Source: Sulfurimonas paralvinellae
Lineage (GTDB): Bacteria; Campylobacterota; Campylobacteria; Campylobacterales; Sulfurimonadaceae
Length of the DNA: 64,000 nt
Direction: 5' to 3'
NCBI RefSeq assembly: GCF_014905135.1
Contig: NZ_CP041406.1
Span: 1-64,000, forward strand
Positions 11,881 through 21,239 of this stretch are shown here, piece after piece (the first letter of the stretch is position 1; the number at the start of each line of letters is the position of its first letter). Position numbers and translations under genes: made by a program. A model generated the notes under the pieces. The model saw nothing but the letters and a program-made list of their open reading frames with translations, was not told the origin of the DNA and did no database searches.

Positions 11881-12903
11881 ATGAACAGAAAACAGATATA
11901 CAATCCGGATTCAACAGAAAATGTAAATGACAGAAAAGTTTTCGGTGGTAATCCGACAGGGATCTTTGAACTCAACAACATCAAGTATCAGTGGGCATAT
12001 AATCTTTGGGAGATGATGTTAAACAACACATGGTTTCCAAAAGAGGTCGATATGACACGTGATGTCAATGACTATAAAAACCTGACAGATGCGGAGAAAA
12101 CAGCATATGATAAAGCACTCTCACAGCTTATCTTTATGGATTCACTGCAAACGAACAATCTTATAGACAATGTCAATCCTTATGTGACGGCACCGGAAAT
12201 TAATCTTATTTTAGTGCGTCAATCTTTTGAAGAGGCACTGCATTCACAGAGTTATGCTGTTATGGTTGATTCTATTTCGACAAACTCTGAAGAGATCTAC
12301 GATCTGTGGCGCAGAGATATGATGCTCAAGCATAAAAATGACGCTATTGCAGCCGTTTACGAAGAACTTTCAGAAAATCCGACAGATACGAACTTCTTAA
12401 AAGCCTGTTTTGCAAACCAGATCTTAGAGGGCATCTACTTCTACAGCGGATTTACCTATATCTATACACTTGCACGTGCAGGGAAGATGTTGGGAAGTGC
12501 ACAGATGATTCGTTTTATTCAGCGTGATGAAGTGACGCACCTCGTTCTCTTTCAAAATCTTATCAATACTCTTAGAAAAGAGCGACCGGATCTTTTTACA
12601 GAACAGCTTAAAGCTGATGTCTATGATATGTTCAAAAAAGCGGTAGTGCTTGAGAGTGACTGGGGTAAATATATTACACAGGGACAGATTCTTGGACTTA
12701 CCAACGAAATAGTTGAGCAGTATATTCAGTATCTTGCAGATGATAGACTTGCTTCTGTTGGTTTTGAAAAACTCTACAATGTCAGCAATCCTATCAAATG
12801 GGTTGATGATTTCGCAAAATTCAATGATCAAAAAACAAACTTCTTTGAGGGTAATGTAGCCAACTATTCAAAAGGAAGCCTCTCTTTTGATGACGACTTC
12901 TAA
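11881..12903 (+). CDS. nrdB: Class Ia ribonucleotide reductase beta subunit NrdB
   Basis: NrdB houses the di-iron centre and tyrosyl radical that start catalysis in the alpha subunit NrdA, converting ribonucleotides to deoxyribonucleotides. The 340-residue protein has all expected ligands: Asp in FMDSLQ, Glu and His in EEALHSQSY, Glu in [11 protein letters not shown], and Glu and His in RDEVTHL. Tyr125 of EEALHSQSY is the radical-site tyrosine. I chose ATG 11881 because of the ribosome-binding site just before it; an upstream in-frame start at 11797 would run into the divergent gene. nrdA is not in this window. The next gene overlaps its end. Confidence 0.95.
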   Translation: MNRKQIYNPDSTENVNDRKVFGGNPTGIFELNNIKYQWAYNLWEMMLNNTWFPKEVDMTRDVNDYKNLTDAEKTAYDKALSQLIFMDSLQTNNLIDNVNPYVTAPEINLILVRQSFEEALHSQSYAVMVDSISTNSEEIYDLWRRDMMLKHKNDAIAAVYEELSENPTDTNFLKACFANQILEGIYFYSGFTYIYTLARAGKMLGSAQMIRFIQRDEVTHLVLFQNLINTLRKERPDLFTEQLKADVYDMFKKAVVLESDWGKYITQGQILGLTNEIVEQYIQYLADDRLASVGFEKLYNVSNPIKWVDDFAKFNDQKTNFFEGNVANYSKGSLSFDDDF

Positions 12904-13633
12904 AACTTCCGGTGAGTACGCTCTGTGCTCACTTCTTTTTGAGACAACTCCCGATTATGAAAAAAATCTTCAAACATTGCTTGGTCTTATCAGCGAGACA
13001 AATGATAAAAGTCTCATTGTTGCACCGGAGGTCTGTTTAACAAGTTATGATTATGAAAATATGGAGGTGATGCTCCGTTTTGCTCCTCACGCAACAGCAG
13101 CATTGAAAAAGGCTTCACGCAAGAAGATCATTATACTCACAATGTTGGAAGAGCGTGAGGGTGAAGTTTATAATTTTGCAAAAGTGTTTTATAACGGCGG
13201 AGTCGTTTATGAACGTGCCAAGGCAAAGCTCTTTCGTTTTGGAGATGAACATAAGTATATGAAAGAGGGGAGTGTCGATGATTTTGAGATCATTGAAGTT
13301 GATGGCATCAAGATAGCGGTTTTTATCTGTTTTGAGCTGCGTTTTAAAGAGCTGTGGTGTCAAAGTGAAGGTGCGGATGTTATCGCTGTGTCATCTTGGT
13401 GGGGAGAGCTTAGAAGTGAGCATTTTAAGATTCTCACGCAGGCACTTGCTTTGATGAACCAGTGTTATGTGGTTGCGAGTGATTCAAAGAACAGTGAATG
13501 TACGAGGCTCAGCGGTATCATTGACCCGCAGGGAAAAGAACAGAGAAATGGGAATACGCCTTGCTTAACGCAGGCATACAGTAAAAAAGAGATAAGCCTT
13601 ATGAGGCGATATATGGATGTAGGTATTGGATAG
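12890..13633 (+). CDS. Carbon-nitrogen hydrolase (nitrilase superfamily)
   Basis: The 247-residue protein has the nitrilase-superfamily triad: Glu in VAPEVCLT, Lys in [10 protein letters not shown] and Cys in VFICFELRF. It is a single-domain amidase-type enzyme; the substrate cannot be told from sequence. The start overlaps the end of nrdB by 14 bases. ATG 12890 is chosen, with AAAGGAAG at 12871-12878 as ribosome-binding site; TTG 12887 is possible. Its end overlaps the start of pcm by 8 bases, so nrdB, this gene and pcm form one tight operon. Confidence 0.85.
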   Translation: MTTSKTSGEYALCSLLFETTPDYEKNLQTLLGLISETNDKSLIVAPEVCLTSYDYENMEVMLRFAPHATAALKKASRKKIIILTMLEEREGEVYNFAKVFYNGGVVYERAKAKLFRFGDEHKYMKEGSVDDFEIIEVDGIKIAVFICFELRFKELWCQSEGADVIAVSSWWGELRSEHFKILTQALALMNQCYVVASDSKNSECTRLSGIIDPQGKEQRNGNTPCLTQAYSKKEISLMRRYMDVGIG

Positions 13634-14264
13634 AATAACAGCGACAAAAACAGCACGTATGGCCGATGAGATAGAGAAAAATTTTCCTCTCTCACCTGAA
13701 GTAAAAGCGGCAATAGCCAAAACAAACAGAGAAGCCTTTGTTCCTATGGGTTTTAGAAATCAGGCTTACAAGCTCGATGCACTTCCAATCAGTGCCAATC
13801 AGTACATTTCATCACCTCTGACGGTTGCCAAGATGACGGAGTATCTTTTTCCGCGCGGCGCAGACAGAGTGCTGGAAGTTGGCTGTGGCAGCGGCTATCA
13901 GGCAGCGGTACTCTCTCAGCTCTTTCGTGGTGTTTTTACCATAGAACGCATAGAGCCTTTGATACTTGAAGCAAAAAAACGCTTTCGTGAGCTGGGTATC
14001 AATAATGTCCATACACGTACGGATGACGGTCAAAAAGGGTGGATACAGTACGCTCCCTATGATAGAATTCTTTTCTCGGCAACGGCGAAAGAGATACCGC
14101 AAAAACTATTTGAACAGCTCGCTGACGGCGGCATTTTAGTCGCACCGATGGAGCGTGACGGCAAACAGGTCATCACCCGTTTTTTAAAAGATGGTGAGCG
14201 AATCATCGAAGAGGAACTTGAAGATTGTGATTTTGTTCCTGTTTTGGACGGTGTTGTTAAATAG
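13626..14264 (+). CDS. pcm: Protein-L-isoaspartate O-methyltransferase
   Basis: Pcm transfers a methyl group from S-adenosylmethionine to isoaspartyl residues, starting repair of age-damaged proteins. The 212-residue protein has the family motif ISSPLTVAKM, followed by the SAM-binding VLEVGCGSGYQAAVLSQL and the later DRILFSATAKEIP segment. A TTG start at 13626 is inferred, since residues from there on match the family's N-terminal helix; ATG 13659 would remove part of it. The start lies inside the preceding gene's last codons, consistent with coupling. Confidence 0.88.
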   Translation: MDRITATKTARMADEIEKNFPLSPEVKAAIAKTNREAFVPMGFRNQAYKLDALPISANQYISSPLTVAKMTEYLFPRGADRVLEVGCGSGYQAAVLSQLFRGVFTIERIEPLILEAKKRFRELGINNVHTRTDDGQKGWIQYAPYDRILFSATAKEIPQKLFEQLADGGILVAPMERDGKQVITRFLKDGERIIEEELEDCDFVPVLDGVVK

Positions 14265-14319
14265 TTACTATAAGCTTTTTATTGTAAAATAAGAAGAATT
14301 ATTCACAATAGGGCTGATT

Positions 14320-15153
14320 ATGGAAGAGATGTACGGTATACAATATACAAGACCACAGGTTGTTCTGCTTCAAGAGACGGGCATTGGTGTTGCTGAAACA
14401 GCAGCACGAACTTGTTATGACAGTTTTACTAACAGTGAGAATGATGTTATTAAAAACATAGAGCATAAACTCCCTGATGCCGATATGTGCGATACACTCA
14501 ATGAAATAGAAGATTCCGCACTACTCGAAGATCTTGCTTGGACCTATTTTCACCACTCTATTTTAGAACATGCAAACCTCTCTTATCTTGTACGCGGCAC
14601 CTCACGCGGCGTATTGCAAGAACATGCCCGTCATCGTATTCAAGCTATCTCGGTTCGTTCTACCCGTTATACAATGAGCGGTATTATCAATGCCTTTGTA
14701 GCATCGAAGCATGGAGGGGACAGAGACTTCTTTATTGATAAAGCAGCGGAATTTGATATGTTTGTGACTGCTGATGCTGCATATAACCGTTTAGAGATCG
14801 GTGCGATGTATGACAAACTTGATTTTCAATCTCAAAAGATAGAAAATTTTTATGCCACTGCTGTTGCAAAGAGTTCCCTGCCTTATTTAAAAGAGCTCAA
14901 CGGTAAACCGCAAGAGATGTATGAAGTGCTGCAAAACGGCAAGAAAAAGCGTAATGTCGGGGATGCTTTCAAGCATATTGTCACCGATAACTGGAAAGTG
15001 GATATGGTTGTGACTTTCAACCTTCGAAGTCTGAAAAATTACTTCACATTGCGTGAAAGCGGTGCTGCATACTTTCAGATACGCTGGCTCGCTCAGGAGA
15101 TGATGAAAGTCACTCCAAAAAAATATCTTGATTTGATTATCAAAAAGAAATAG
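14320..15153 (+). CDS. thyX: Flavin-dependent thymidylate synthase ThyX
   Basis: ThyX makes dTMP from dUMP using FAD and methylenetetrahydrofolate, leaving tetrahydrofolate rather than dihydrofolate. The 277-residue protein carries the ThyX signature as RHRIQAISVRSTRYT near 106-120, and the C-terminal FNLRSLKNYFTLRESGAAYFQIRWLAQ contains the dUMP-contacting Arg residues (shown here in parts: FNLRSLKNYF and QIRWLAQ). ThyX instead of ThyA is characteristic of Campylobacterota. Start ATG 14320 follows a weak AGGG; ATG 14329 is a possible alternative. It precedes a small lipoprotein gene by eight bases. Confidence 0.95.
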   Translation: MEEMYGIQYTRPQVVLLQETGIGVAETAARTCYDSFTNSENDVIKNIEHKLPDADMCDTLNEIEDSALLEDLAWTYFHHSILEHANLSYLVRGTSRGVLQEHARHRIQAISVRSTRYTMSGIINAFVASKHGGDRDFFIDKAAEFDMFVTADAAYNRLEIGAMYDKLDFQSQKIENFYATAVAKSSLPYLKELNGKPQEMYEVLQNGKKKRNVGDAFKHIVTDNWKVDMVVTFNLRSLKNYFTLRESGAAYFQIRWLAQEMMKVTPKKYLDLIIKKK

Positions 15154-15161
15154 GAAACAAA

Positions 15162-15389
15162 ATGATGAAATATATATTTGCTCTTTTTGTGGTACTTGGT
15201 TTAAGTGCCTGCTCACAAGTAAAAATAACCGCTTCTATGTGTGATGAGATAGCCTCAGACCCAAGTCGTCCTCCAATGCCTCAAGAGTGTAGAGACTACA
15301 GTAAAAAAGAGGCGGATAAAGCTTTTGACAAAGTGAGTGATGAGAAAAAAGTCTCTGATAAAGACCTAGAGTTTAACAGAGAAAAGTAG
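15162..15389 (+). CDS. Small lipoprotein of unknown function
   Basis: A 75-residue protein with a short hydrophobic signal and lipobox LSAC at about 14-17, so the mature lipoprotein begins at a cysteine. The rest is short, charged and Lys/Asp-rich, with two further cysteines. Ribosome-binding site AGGA at 15152-15155 supports ATG 15162. No family recognised. It follows thyX closely and precedes the PhnA-type gene. Confidence 0.75.
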   Translation: MMKYIFALFVVLGLSACSQVKITASMCDEIASDPSRPPMPQECRDYSKKEADKAFDKVSDEKKVSDKDLEFNREK

Positions 15390-15424
15390 TATAATTCGAA
15401 AAAATTTTAAAGTAAGGAAAAAAT

Positions 15425-15955
15425 ATGGCAAGAAGTGAAGTATGTGAGTTATGCGGCAGCAATGAAGGTGTGGAGCTTATCGAGCTTCCTGTAAGCGATG
15501 GGAGTGAAGACCAAAGCATCTATCTCTGTGCAAACTGTAAAGGACAGATAGAGAGCGGTGAACTTGATGAGACACATTTTAACTGCCTCAACGATGCAAT
15601 GTGGAGCGAAACACCTGCTGTAAAAGTGATGAGCTATATCCTATGGAATAAGCTTGGACGTTCAGATATGACTGATATGATGTATCTTGAAGAAGATGAA
15701 CAAAAACTTGCAGATGCGGCAATCAATGCAGAAGCGAACAAGGTAGTTTTCCGTGATGCAAACGGTGTTGAGCTTCACGCAGGAGACAGTATTGTCATCT
15801 TAAAAGACCTTGATGTAAAAGGTGCCGGCTTTACTGCAAAACGTGGAACGACAGTAACAAAGATAGCACTGCCGAATGATATGGACGATCATGTTGAAGG
15901 TCGTGTGAACGGTACGAAGATATATCTTAAAACAGAGTTTATCAAAAAAGCCTAA
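15425..15955 (+). CDS. PhnA/YjdM-type zinc-ribbon protein
   Basis: The 176-residue protein has an N-terminal zinc ribbon (CELCGS at 7-12 and CANCKG near 38-43) and a C-terminal PhnA domain beginning VFRDANGVELHAGDS and containing ILKDLDVKGAG. Despite the old PhnA name, this family is not the phosphonoacetate hydrolase; its role is not established. Ribosome-binding site AAGGAAA precedes the ATG. Its stop codon overlaps the dgt start by one base (TAATG), so the two genes are translationally coupled. Confidence 0.88.
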   Translation: MARSEVCELCGSNEGVELIELPVSDGSEDQSIYLCANCKGQIESGELDETHFNCLNDAMWSETPAVKVMSYILWNKLGRSDMTDMMYLEEDEQKLADAAINAEANKVVFRDANGVELHAGDSIVILKDLDVKGAGFTAKRGTTVTKIALPNDMDDHVEGRVNGTKIYLKTEFIKKA

Positions 15956-17022
15956 TGCAGCCACAGGAGCGTTTTTATAAGATAGATAAGGATTTTCGTA
16001 ACCCTTTCGCCCGTGACAGAGACAGAATCATCCATTCAGGCAGCTTTCGAAAGCTTGAGTATAAAACGCAGGTCTTTTTAAACCATGAGGGTGATTTCTT
16101 TCGTACACGCCTCACGCACTCTATAGAGGTCTCTCAGATAGCACGCTCCATTACTAATCAGCTTGGGCTTAACGAGTCCCTTGCCGAAGCAATTGCCTTG
16201 GCTCATGATCTTGGGCATACCCCGTTTGGACATGTCGGCGGTGATACTTTGGATGAGTGCCTTAAAGCAGATGGCTTTGCAAATGGCTTTGAGCATAATT
16301 TTCAAAGCTTCCGTGTTGTGACAAAACTTGAGAAACGTTATAAAGATTTTGACGGACTCAATCTTACTTTTGCAACGTTAGAGGGCATACTCAAGCACTC
16401 TTATCCGTACAAGAAACCTTTTTTGCCAAAGATCATAGATAAGCAGTTTGATCTGGACAAACATCCTTCTTTCGAGGCTATGGTCGTTGATCGTGCTGAT
16501 GAGATAGCCTATATGAGTCATGATATAGACGATGGTGTCAACTCCGGACTTATCTGTTTTGATGATCTCAAATCAAGTGAACTGGCACAGGAAATTTTGG
16601 ATAAAGTGGCGCAAGAGGGTGTAACGGATGAGAATGACGAGATGTTTCGTTATCGTTTCAGCTCGCATCTGATTAACCATCTTGTCTATTCACTGCTCGC
16701 ATACTCCAAAGAGCGTGTAGAAGATAAAGAAGCCATGCCAATAGGTTTTGAAAAAGAGCTGGAAACAAAGATAAAAAAGCTGAAAAAACTTCTCTTTAAC
16801 AAGATGTATCAACACAAAAATATCGTACGGCGCATGTATGCTGGAAAACAGGCTGTTCGAAGTCTCTATAAAGGATTGATGGAAGATGAAAAAATGCTTC
16901 CTAGGTTCTATTATGATCAACTGCAAAACCGTGCAAAACATCGTGTCATATCTGATTATATAGCGAGTATGAGTGATAGATATGCCTTGAATTTTCATAA
17001 TGAAATGAATGGCAAATTCTAG
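15955..17022 (+). CDS. dgt: Deoxyguanosinetriphosphate triphosphohydrolase-like HD protein
   Basis: The HD-domain dNTPase family hydrolyses dNTPs, often dGTP, to the nucleoside and triphosphate. The 355-residue protein has FRKLEYKTQVF, RTRLTHSIEV (first metal His), AHDLGHTPFGHVGG (the HD pair) and the later DRADEIAYMSHDIDDG (Asp ligand). It is closer to the shorter dGTPase-like branch than to E. coli Dgt, so exact substrate preference is open. The start overlaps the stop of the PhnA-type gene. Grouping near nrdB and thyX fits control of dNTP pools. Confidence 0.9.
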   Translation: MQPQERFYKIDKDFRNPFARDRDRIIHSGSFRKLEYKTQVFLNHEGDFFRTRLTHSIEVSQIARSITNQLGLNESLAEAIALAHDLGHTPFGHVGGDTLDECLKADGFANGFEHNFQSFRVVTKLEKRYKDFDGLNLTFATLEGILKHSYPYKKPFLPKIIDKQFDLDKHPSFEAMVVDRADEIAYMSHDIDDGVNSGLICFDDLKSSELAQEILDKVAQEGVTDENDEMFRYRFSSHLINHLVYSLLAYSKERVEDKEAMPIGFEKELETKIKKLKKLLFNKMYQHKNIVRRMYAGKQAVRSLYKGLMEDEKMLPRFYYDQLQNRAKHRVISDYIASMSDRYALNFHNEMNGKF

Positions 17023-17026
17023 TTGT

Positions 17027-18247
17027 ATGAAATTCATATTTCTCTGTTTATTACTTTATTCTTCTTTGGCGGCACTGCAGAATAGTGATACAAACAGCAC
17101 TAATAAATTGTCTGTAGATGAAACAAAGCTTATAAAGATCGAAGACACCTCAGGGCTTTCTGAAGATGAGGTGCGACAGGTTGCCAAAAAGATAGATAAA
17201 AAAGAGGCGAAAAAGAATAAAGAGATAAAAAAGAGAGTACGCTGGGAAGATCTCTCTCCAACACCAGTGCAGAGTGATTGGGTTGAGACAAAATCGGGAG
17301 AGTGGTTTCGCGGAAAGATCAAAGGTTTGTACAATGATAAACTTGAGTTTGACAGTGATGAAGTAGGTGTGTATACCTTTGATCTTGATGATATAAAGGC
17401 TATCAAAAGTTATCAGATTCTGAGTGTAAATATAGAAAACTTAGCTTCCATCAGTGGGATACTTCGTCTTGATGGTGATAAACTGACAATCATTCAAGGT
17501 GATGAAAAATATCTGTTTCCGAAATCACAAATAGTCTCTTTCGCACCAGATGCAGAGCTTGAGAGAAATCTTTGGTCAGGCAAGATCACTTTCAATCTTG
17601 ATATCAGAAGTGGTAATACAAAGCAGGCGGATTATGCATCACAGATTGCTTTGAAGCGAAGAACCGCCAGATCAATTCTTGCCTTTGATTATCTTGGTCG
17701 TATCTCCTTCAAAGATAATGAAGAGATAGCCAACGATCATCGCATCAATGAAAAATATGATAGATATATAACACGTCATTTTTTCTGGACACCGCTTTTT
17801 AGTGAATATTATACAGATAAATATAAAAACATCAAGCATCAGGCAACAGCAGGTTTTGGTCTAGGTTACACACTTATAGATACAAAAAAAACACTCTGGA
17901 ATCTATCGGGTGGACCGGCGGTAATTTATACACAGTTCTATACAGTTGAAACAGGCCATAATGGCAGCAATTATTCACCGGCAATGGAGCTGAGTACGAA
18001 GTTTGAACGGGAACTCTCTGCTATAACAGATTTTACCTATGATTATAAATTGACATTCTCAGACAGAGATGCCGGTGTTTATAAACACCATATGATTATT
18101 AAATTTGAAAATGATTTGACAAGCTGGTTTGATCTTGATTTCACTGCAATTTGGGATTATGTTGACAAACCGACTGAAGATGCACAGGGCATCAAACCAA
18201 AATCGAGCGATTACCAGTTTTTAGTCGGTCTTGGGATAGAGTTTTAG
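17027..18247 (+). CDS. DUF481-type outer-membrane beta-barrel protein
   Basis: A 406-residue exported protein. Starting at ATG 17027 gives a clear signal peptide (residues 1-17); an upstream in-frame ATG at 17009 inside dgt would spoil it. A charged linker (about 30-75) precedes a small domain near 80-185 rich in beta strands (SGEWFRGKIKGLYNDKLEF, FDLDDIKAI). The rest, from about 190, is strand-rich with alternating hydrophobic residues and resembles the DUF481/YdiY salt-induced outer-membrane family, ending GLGIEF with a terminal Phe as barrels do. Function unknown. It follows dgt by four bases. Confidence 0.78.
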   Translation: MKFIFLCLLLYSSLAALQNSDTNSTNKLSVDETKLIKIEDTSGLSEDEVRQVAKKIDKKEAKKNKEIKKRVRWEDLSPTPVQSDWVETKSGEWFRGKIKGLYNDKLEFDSDEVGVYTFDLDDIKAIKSYQILSVNIENLASISGILRLDGDKLTIIQGDEKYLFPKSQIVSFAPDAELERNLWSGKITFNLDIRSGNTKQADYASQIALKRRTARSILAFDYLGRISFKDNEEIANDHRINEKYDRYITRHFFWTPLFSEYYTDKYKNIKHQATAGFGLGYTLIDTKKTLWNLSGGPAVIYTQFYTVETGHNGSNYSPAMELSTKFERELSAITDFTYDYKLTFSDRDAGVYKHHMIIKFENDLTSWFDLDFTAIWDYVDKPTEDAQGIKPKSSDYQFLVGLGIEF

Positions 18248-18252
18248 TCCCC

Positions 18253-19386
18253 CTAGATTTGAGAGACTTTCGTCACTAGCTCTACTGTAGAGTTTTCAAT
18301 CTGTTTGACCTTCATTTTAATGGTATCTATGGATTCTTTTGTTGTATTCATCGTTTCAAGTTGTGAAACCGTCAGATTTTTGGAATCGTAAGCTTCTGTT
18401 TTAATGATTTCGGAGTTTTCTGTATCGGCAATACTTTTTTGATAGGTGATCTCCACTTCCTGATTGGCTTCGCTCAAACTTGATTGAAGCTCTTTGGATA
18501 TTGCAACAAGTTCAAGCGCAGATTGGGCATTGGCTTCGACACTGCCGCTGGCATCGGCAATACTTTGGACGATCACATTGACACTTGCATTGATCTCTGA
18601 GAGGGATCTTTGCGTATTTTCGGCAAGCTTCCTGACTTCATCGGCAACAACGGCAAATCCACGTCCATGTTCACCTGCCCGTGCAGCTTCGATGGCAGCA
18701 TTGAGTGCCAGGAGATTGGTTTTGTCCGAGATGTCGGATATGATAGTTAAAATACCTTTGATGTCTTCTGCATTGGCTGTCAGTGATTTGAGATTATCGC
18801 TAACGGCAATCTCTCCGTCATGTGTTTGGATAATCTGATCTTCAAGTGTTGACATCTGTGCTACAGAGCCGTTTATCTTGTCTGCAACAAGTTTTAGACT
18901 CTCAAGAACCTCTGCAGAAAATTCAAGATTGCTATCGGATTCAGTAGCTATAATGGTGAGTTTATCGAGTAGTTTTTGACTGAATTCTTCTGAAATATTA
19001 AAGTTATTTTGCAGTGTTGTCAAAGAGTTGTCAAGTTCATGCAGTTCTTTGTCTAAAACAGTTGAAGCAGCACTGAGGTTTTTAGCTTCATTCACTTTAC
19101 TTGTAAAATCATTAATAAGTTGAACCATTGTTGCATACTCTTTTGAGAAAGTAAGTTTCATATCGATTTTATCCCCGGCTTTAAAGTCCGAAAGTGTAGA
19201 GATGATCTTTTTGGCGGCATCGACACCGTTGATTTTTTCATCGAGATCATGTACAAGTATAACAGCTGCAATAACAACCTGTATAATTTGAGAGATGATA
19301 TTGTCGGTGAAAACAAAAGCATTTATAAGTAGTAAAACTATACCGACCCAGTGAACAAGACGCATGCGAAGAAAGAGTGAAGTCAT
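18253..19386 (-). CDS. Methyl-accepting chemotaxis protein lacking a periplasmic sensor
   Basis: A 377-residue chemoreceptor. The N-terminus has two membrane helices within residues 10-45 separated by only a few residues, so there is no periplasmic ligand domain. A coiled-coil region follows, then the signalling hairpin around [16 protein letters not shown] and [16 protein letters not shown], which contacts CheA and CheW. The helices carry likely methylation-site Glu/Gln residues. Because it lacks an external domain, it may sense membrane or cytoplasmic state, or act with partner receptors. It is convergent with the barrel gene, with five bases between. Confidence 0.9.
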   Translation of the reverse strand: MTSLFLRMRLVHWVGIVLLLINAFVFTDNIISQIIQVVIAAVILVHDLDEKINGVDAAKKIISTLSDFKAGDKIDMKLTFSKEYATMVQLINDFTSKVNEAKNLSAASTVLDKELHELDNSLTTLQNNFNISEEFSQKLLDKLTIIATESDSNLEFSAEVLESLKLVADKINGSVAQMSTLEDQIIQTHDGEIAVSDNLKSLTANAEDIKGILTIISDISDKTNLLALNAAIEAARAGEHGRGFAVVADEVRKLAENTQRSLSEINASVNVIVQSIADASGSVEANAQSALELVAISKELQSSLSEANQEVEITYQKSIADTENSEIIKTEAYDSKNLTVSQLETMNTTKESIDTIKMKVKQIENSTVELVTKVSQI

Positions 19387-19477
19387 GATTGTATCCCCAA
19401 TATAAACATAGTTAGAGATATTATAACACGTAGTTTTGATTTTTTATTGAAAGTTTGGAAGTTTTTTAAAGAGAGAA

Positions 19478-19498
19478 CGAAAGCCCGAAGGCTTTTCG
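19478..19498 (-). terminator. Possible rpsU terminator
   Basis: AAGCC-CGAA-GGCTT forms a short stem-loop at 19481-19494, just after the rpsU stop on the minus strand. The following T-tract is interrupted, so it may be a weak terminator. Confidence 0.45.
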
Positions 19499-19499
19499 C

Positions 19500-19712
19500 T
19501 TAGAGTCGTGATTCGTAACGTCTCATCATATAAAGACGTTTAAGCATTTTCTTACGAGATGCAATTTTGAATTTCTTACGTTTTTCAGTCTCTGTTTCGT
19601 GGAAACGGCGAGCACGAGCTTCTGTAACGATTAAGTTACGGTCAACTTGTTTTTTGAAACGTCTGTAAGCAGCATCAAAGTTGTCATCTGGGCGTAGAAC
19701 TATACCTGGCAT
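19500..19712 (-). CDS. rpsU: 30S ribosomal protein S21
   Basis: S21 is a small basic protein of the 30S subunit involved in initiation. The 70-residue product is Arg/Lys-rich and aligns across its length with the family ([20 protein letters not shown], then [20 protein letters not shown], shown in parts). A minus-strand -10 TATACT at 19750-19755 lies upstream, and GGGTG precedes the start. A hairpin follows the gene. Secure identification. Confidence 0.95.
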   Translation of the reverse strand: MPGIVLRPDDNFDAAYRRFKKQVDRNLIVTEARARRFHETETEKRKKFKIASRKKMLKRLYMMRRYESRL

Positions 19713-19756
19713 ATCACATCACCCACTTTCTGTTAAAATTTGAAATGGAAGTATAC

Positions 19757-19945
19757 CTAAATATCTTTTTTATTGCAATCTTTTGCGTCGCCAAAGATAC
19801 ATCTTCGGTTTTTAATGAGCCTGTAGATAAAAAAGCCAAAGGGAATAACAGCAATTCCAAAACTCATATAGGCCTGCGTGAGCAGGTTATGCAAATAGAA
19901 GTTGTAGCCAGCTGCTAAAATGGCAATAGTTATCAATAGACACAT
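19757..19945 (-). CDS. Small two-helix membrane protein, unknown
   Basis: A 62-residue protein with two membrane helices (about 1-17 and 25-44) and a basic, two-Cys tail (RRCIFGDAKDCNKKDI). A good ribosome-binding site (AAGGAGT) precedes the start. The 3' end lies over the rpsU promoter. No family recognised. Confidence 0.65.
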   Translation of the reverse strand: MCLLITIAILAAGYNFYLHNLLTQAYMSFGIAVIPFGFFIYRLIKNRRCIFGDAKDCNKKDI

Positions 19946-20091
19946 AAAATGACTCCTTAATCTTTTTGTATTGTAGCATAAACAGGCGGTGGCTAAAGCT
20001 TTAAGATATTTATTAACAATAAATATGTGCCAATAACTAAGTACAAAAGTAATAGACTTTTTTATAACATAATATCCAAAAGGAGTTTGTT

Positions 20092-20307
20092 ATGAGAAAA
20101 ACAATAAAGAAATATCTCAACATCTATGTTGTTACAGCTTTGATAGGCGGTTTTTCTGTTTTATATCTTTTCTCATTCGCTTTTGTGCTCAATGATGTTA
20201 CAGGTGGCTCAAGCAGGGAGATGAAGAAAAAATATTGTAAAAAGAATCCTGATGAATGTAATGTTACTTTGAAAAGGCAAAAACTTAGATCTTCTGACAG
20301 GAAATAA
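20092..20307 (+). CDS. Small single-helix membrane protein, unknown
   Basis: A 71-residue protein with one membrane helix (about 12-33) followed by a basic tail with two cysteines (YCKKNPDEC). Ribosome-binding site AAAAGGAG precedes the ATG. Its last 23 bases overlap the 3' end of the convergent arsR-type gene. Not recognised; membership in the metal island is possible only by position. Confidence 0.65.
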   Translation: MRKTIKKYLNIYVVTALIGGFSVLYLFSFAFVLNDVTGGSSREMKKKYCKKNPDECNVTLKRQKLRSSDRK

Positions 20308-20587
20308 TTTGCGGAAGCTCTTGAATACTTTTTTGTAGCTCTTTTAAAAAACAGTCGATGGTATTGTTAGGTTTTAGTTTATAGATTACCCACTTTCCAC
20401 TCTGTGAAGTCTCTACAAGGTCTGCCTCACGCATCTGTTTGAGATGGCGTGAAACAAGTGGCTGCGATAGTTTGAGCGTGTCACAGATCTCACAGACGCA
20501 GAGTTCCTTTTCACGCTGCATCAGTCCAAGTATCTTAACACGATTAATGTCTGACAATATTTTGGCTGTTTGAACTAATTTTTCCAT
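20285..20587 (-). CDS. ArsR/SmtB-family metalloregulator
   Basis: A 100-residue winged-helix repressor. The sequence ELCVCEIC at 28-35 matches the ArsR-type thiolate site in helix alpha-3 (ELCVCDL in E. coli ArsR), pointing to As(III), Sb(III) or another soft metal ion. The recognition helix follows in LSQPLVSRHLKQMREADLV. It is divergently transcribed from the cytochrome-permease genes, with a perfect palindrome between them that is a likely operator. Metal binding would release it and switch on the island. The actual inducer cannot be read from sequence; Cu or Zn are possible given the neighbouring permease. Confidence 0.9.
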   Translation of the reverse strand: MEKLVQTAKILSDINRVKILGLMQREKELCVCEICDTLKLSQPLVSRHLKQMREADLVETSQSGKWVIYKLKPNNTIDCFLKELQKSIQELPQIISCQKI

Positions 20588-20610
20588 CTAATCTCTTTCG
20601 AAGCTTTATT

Positions 20611-20630
20611 ATATAACAATTCTGTTATAT
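20611..20630. promoter_or_regulatory. Palindromic operator for the ArsR-type repressor
   Basis: ATATAACA-ATTC-TGTTATAT is a perfect inverted repeat with 8-bp arms. It lies in the 69-bp gap between the divergent arsR-type gene and the cytochrome gene, the standard place for an ArsR-family operator, and would repress both directions. Confidence 0.7.
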
Positions 20631-20656
20631 GAATTATATCATAAAAGGATTGAATT

Positions 20657-21235
20657 ATGAAAAAATTACTACTTGTACTTATTTTAGGCTTTGCATCACT
20701 GCAGGCAAACTCTGGGGAGGAAGTCTATAAAGCAAAATGCGTATCGTGTCATGTTATGAAAGGGATGATGGATGAAACTCAGATGAAAGCAATGCGTCAA
20801 AAAATGCAAAACGCTTCAAAAGAAGAAAAAATGGCGATGCGCCAGATGATGATGCAAAAAATGCAGAAAAGTGGTATGAAAGCACCTCCGATGCCTATGG
20901 TCTCAAAACGTTTAAAAATGATGTTGAAGAGTCGTGCAGAGTTCATTACATTTGTTGAAGATTATATTCAAAATCCTTCAAAAGAGAAAGGTTTTTGTAT
21001 GCCGATGGCATATAAACGATTTGGAACAATGCCACCAATCGGTAAAAGTTTAAGTAAAGAAGAAAGAACTGCTGTTGCTTCATGGTTATATGATAACTTT
21101 AAGGGTTCTTGGGGCGGTTCGATGGACGGTAAAATGTGCGAGATAAAAAATAAAAATATGAAATGCGGTGCAGGAAAATGCGGCGCTAAAAAGGGCAGCA
21201 TGAAGTGTGGGGCCGTAAAGATACAAACACACTAG
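20657..21235 (+). CDS. Exported Met-rich c-type cytochrome with Cys-rich tail
   Basis: A 192-residue protein with a signal peptide (about 1-17) and a single haem-binding CVSCH at 28-32. Between about 35 and 85 it is strikingly Met- and Lys-rich, the kind of composition that binds Cu(I) or Ag(I). A second cytochrome-like part follows, with MPPIGKSLSKEERTAVASWL near 135-154. The C-terminus carries repeated Cys motifs (MKCGAGKCGAKKGSMKCG), a further probable metal site. It is the first gene right of the ArsR operator, and the permease gene follows by four bases. Periplasmic metal sensing, binding or oxidation is inferred, not shown. Confidence 0.8.
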   Translation: MKKLLLVLILGFASLQANSGEEVYKAKCVSCHVMKGMMDETQMKAMRQKMQNASKEEKMAMRQMMMQKMQKSGMKAPPMPMVSKRLKMMLKSRAEFITFVEDYIQNPSKEKGFCMPMAYKRFGTMPPIGKSLSKEERTAVASWLYDNFKGSWGGSMDGKMCEIKNKNMKCGAGKCGAKKGSMKCGAVKIQTH

Positions 21236-21239
21236 GTTT

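Noticed and set aside
20257-20660. GGDEF, toxin-antitoxin or phage genes around the small membrane proteins and arsR
   Set aside because: The small genes have only membrane-helix features; nothing resembles toxins, antitoxins or phage.
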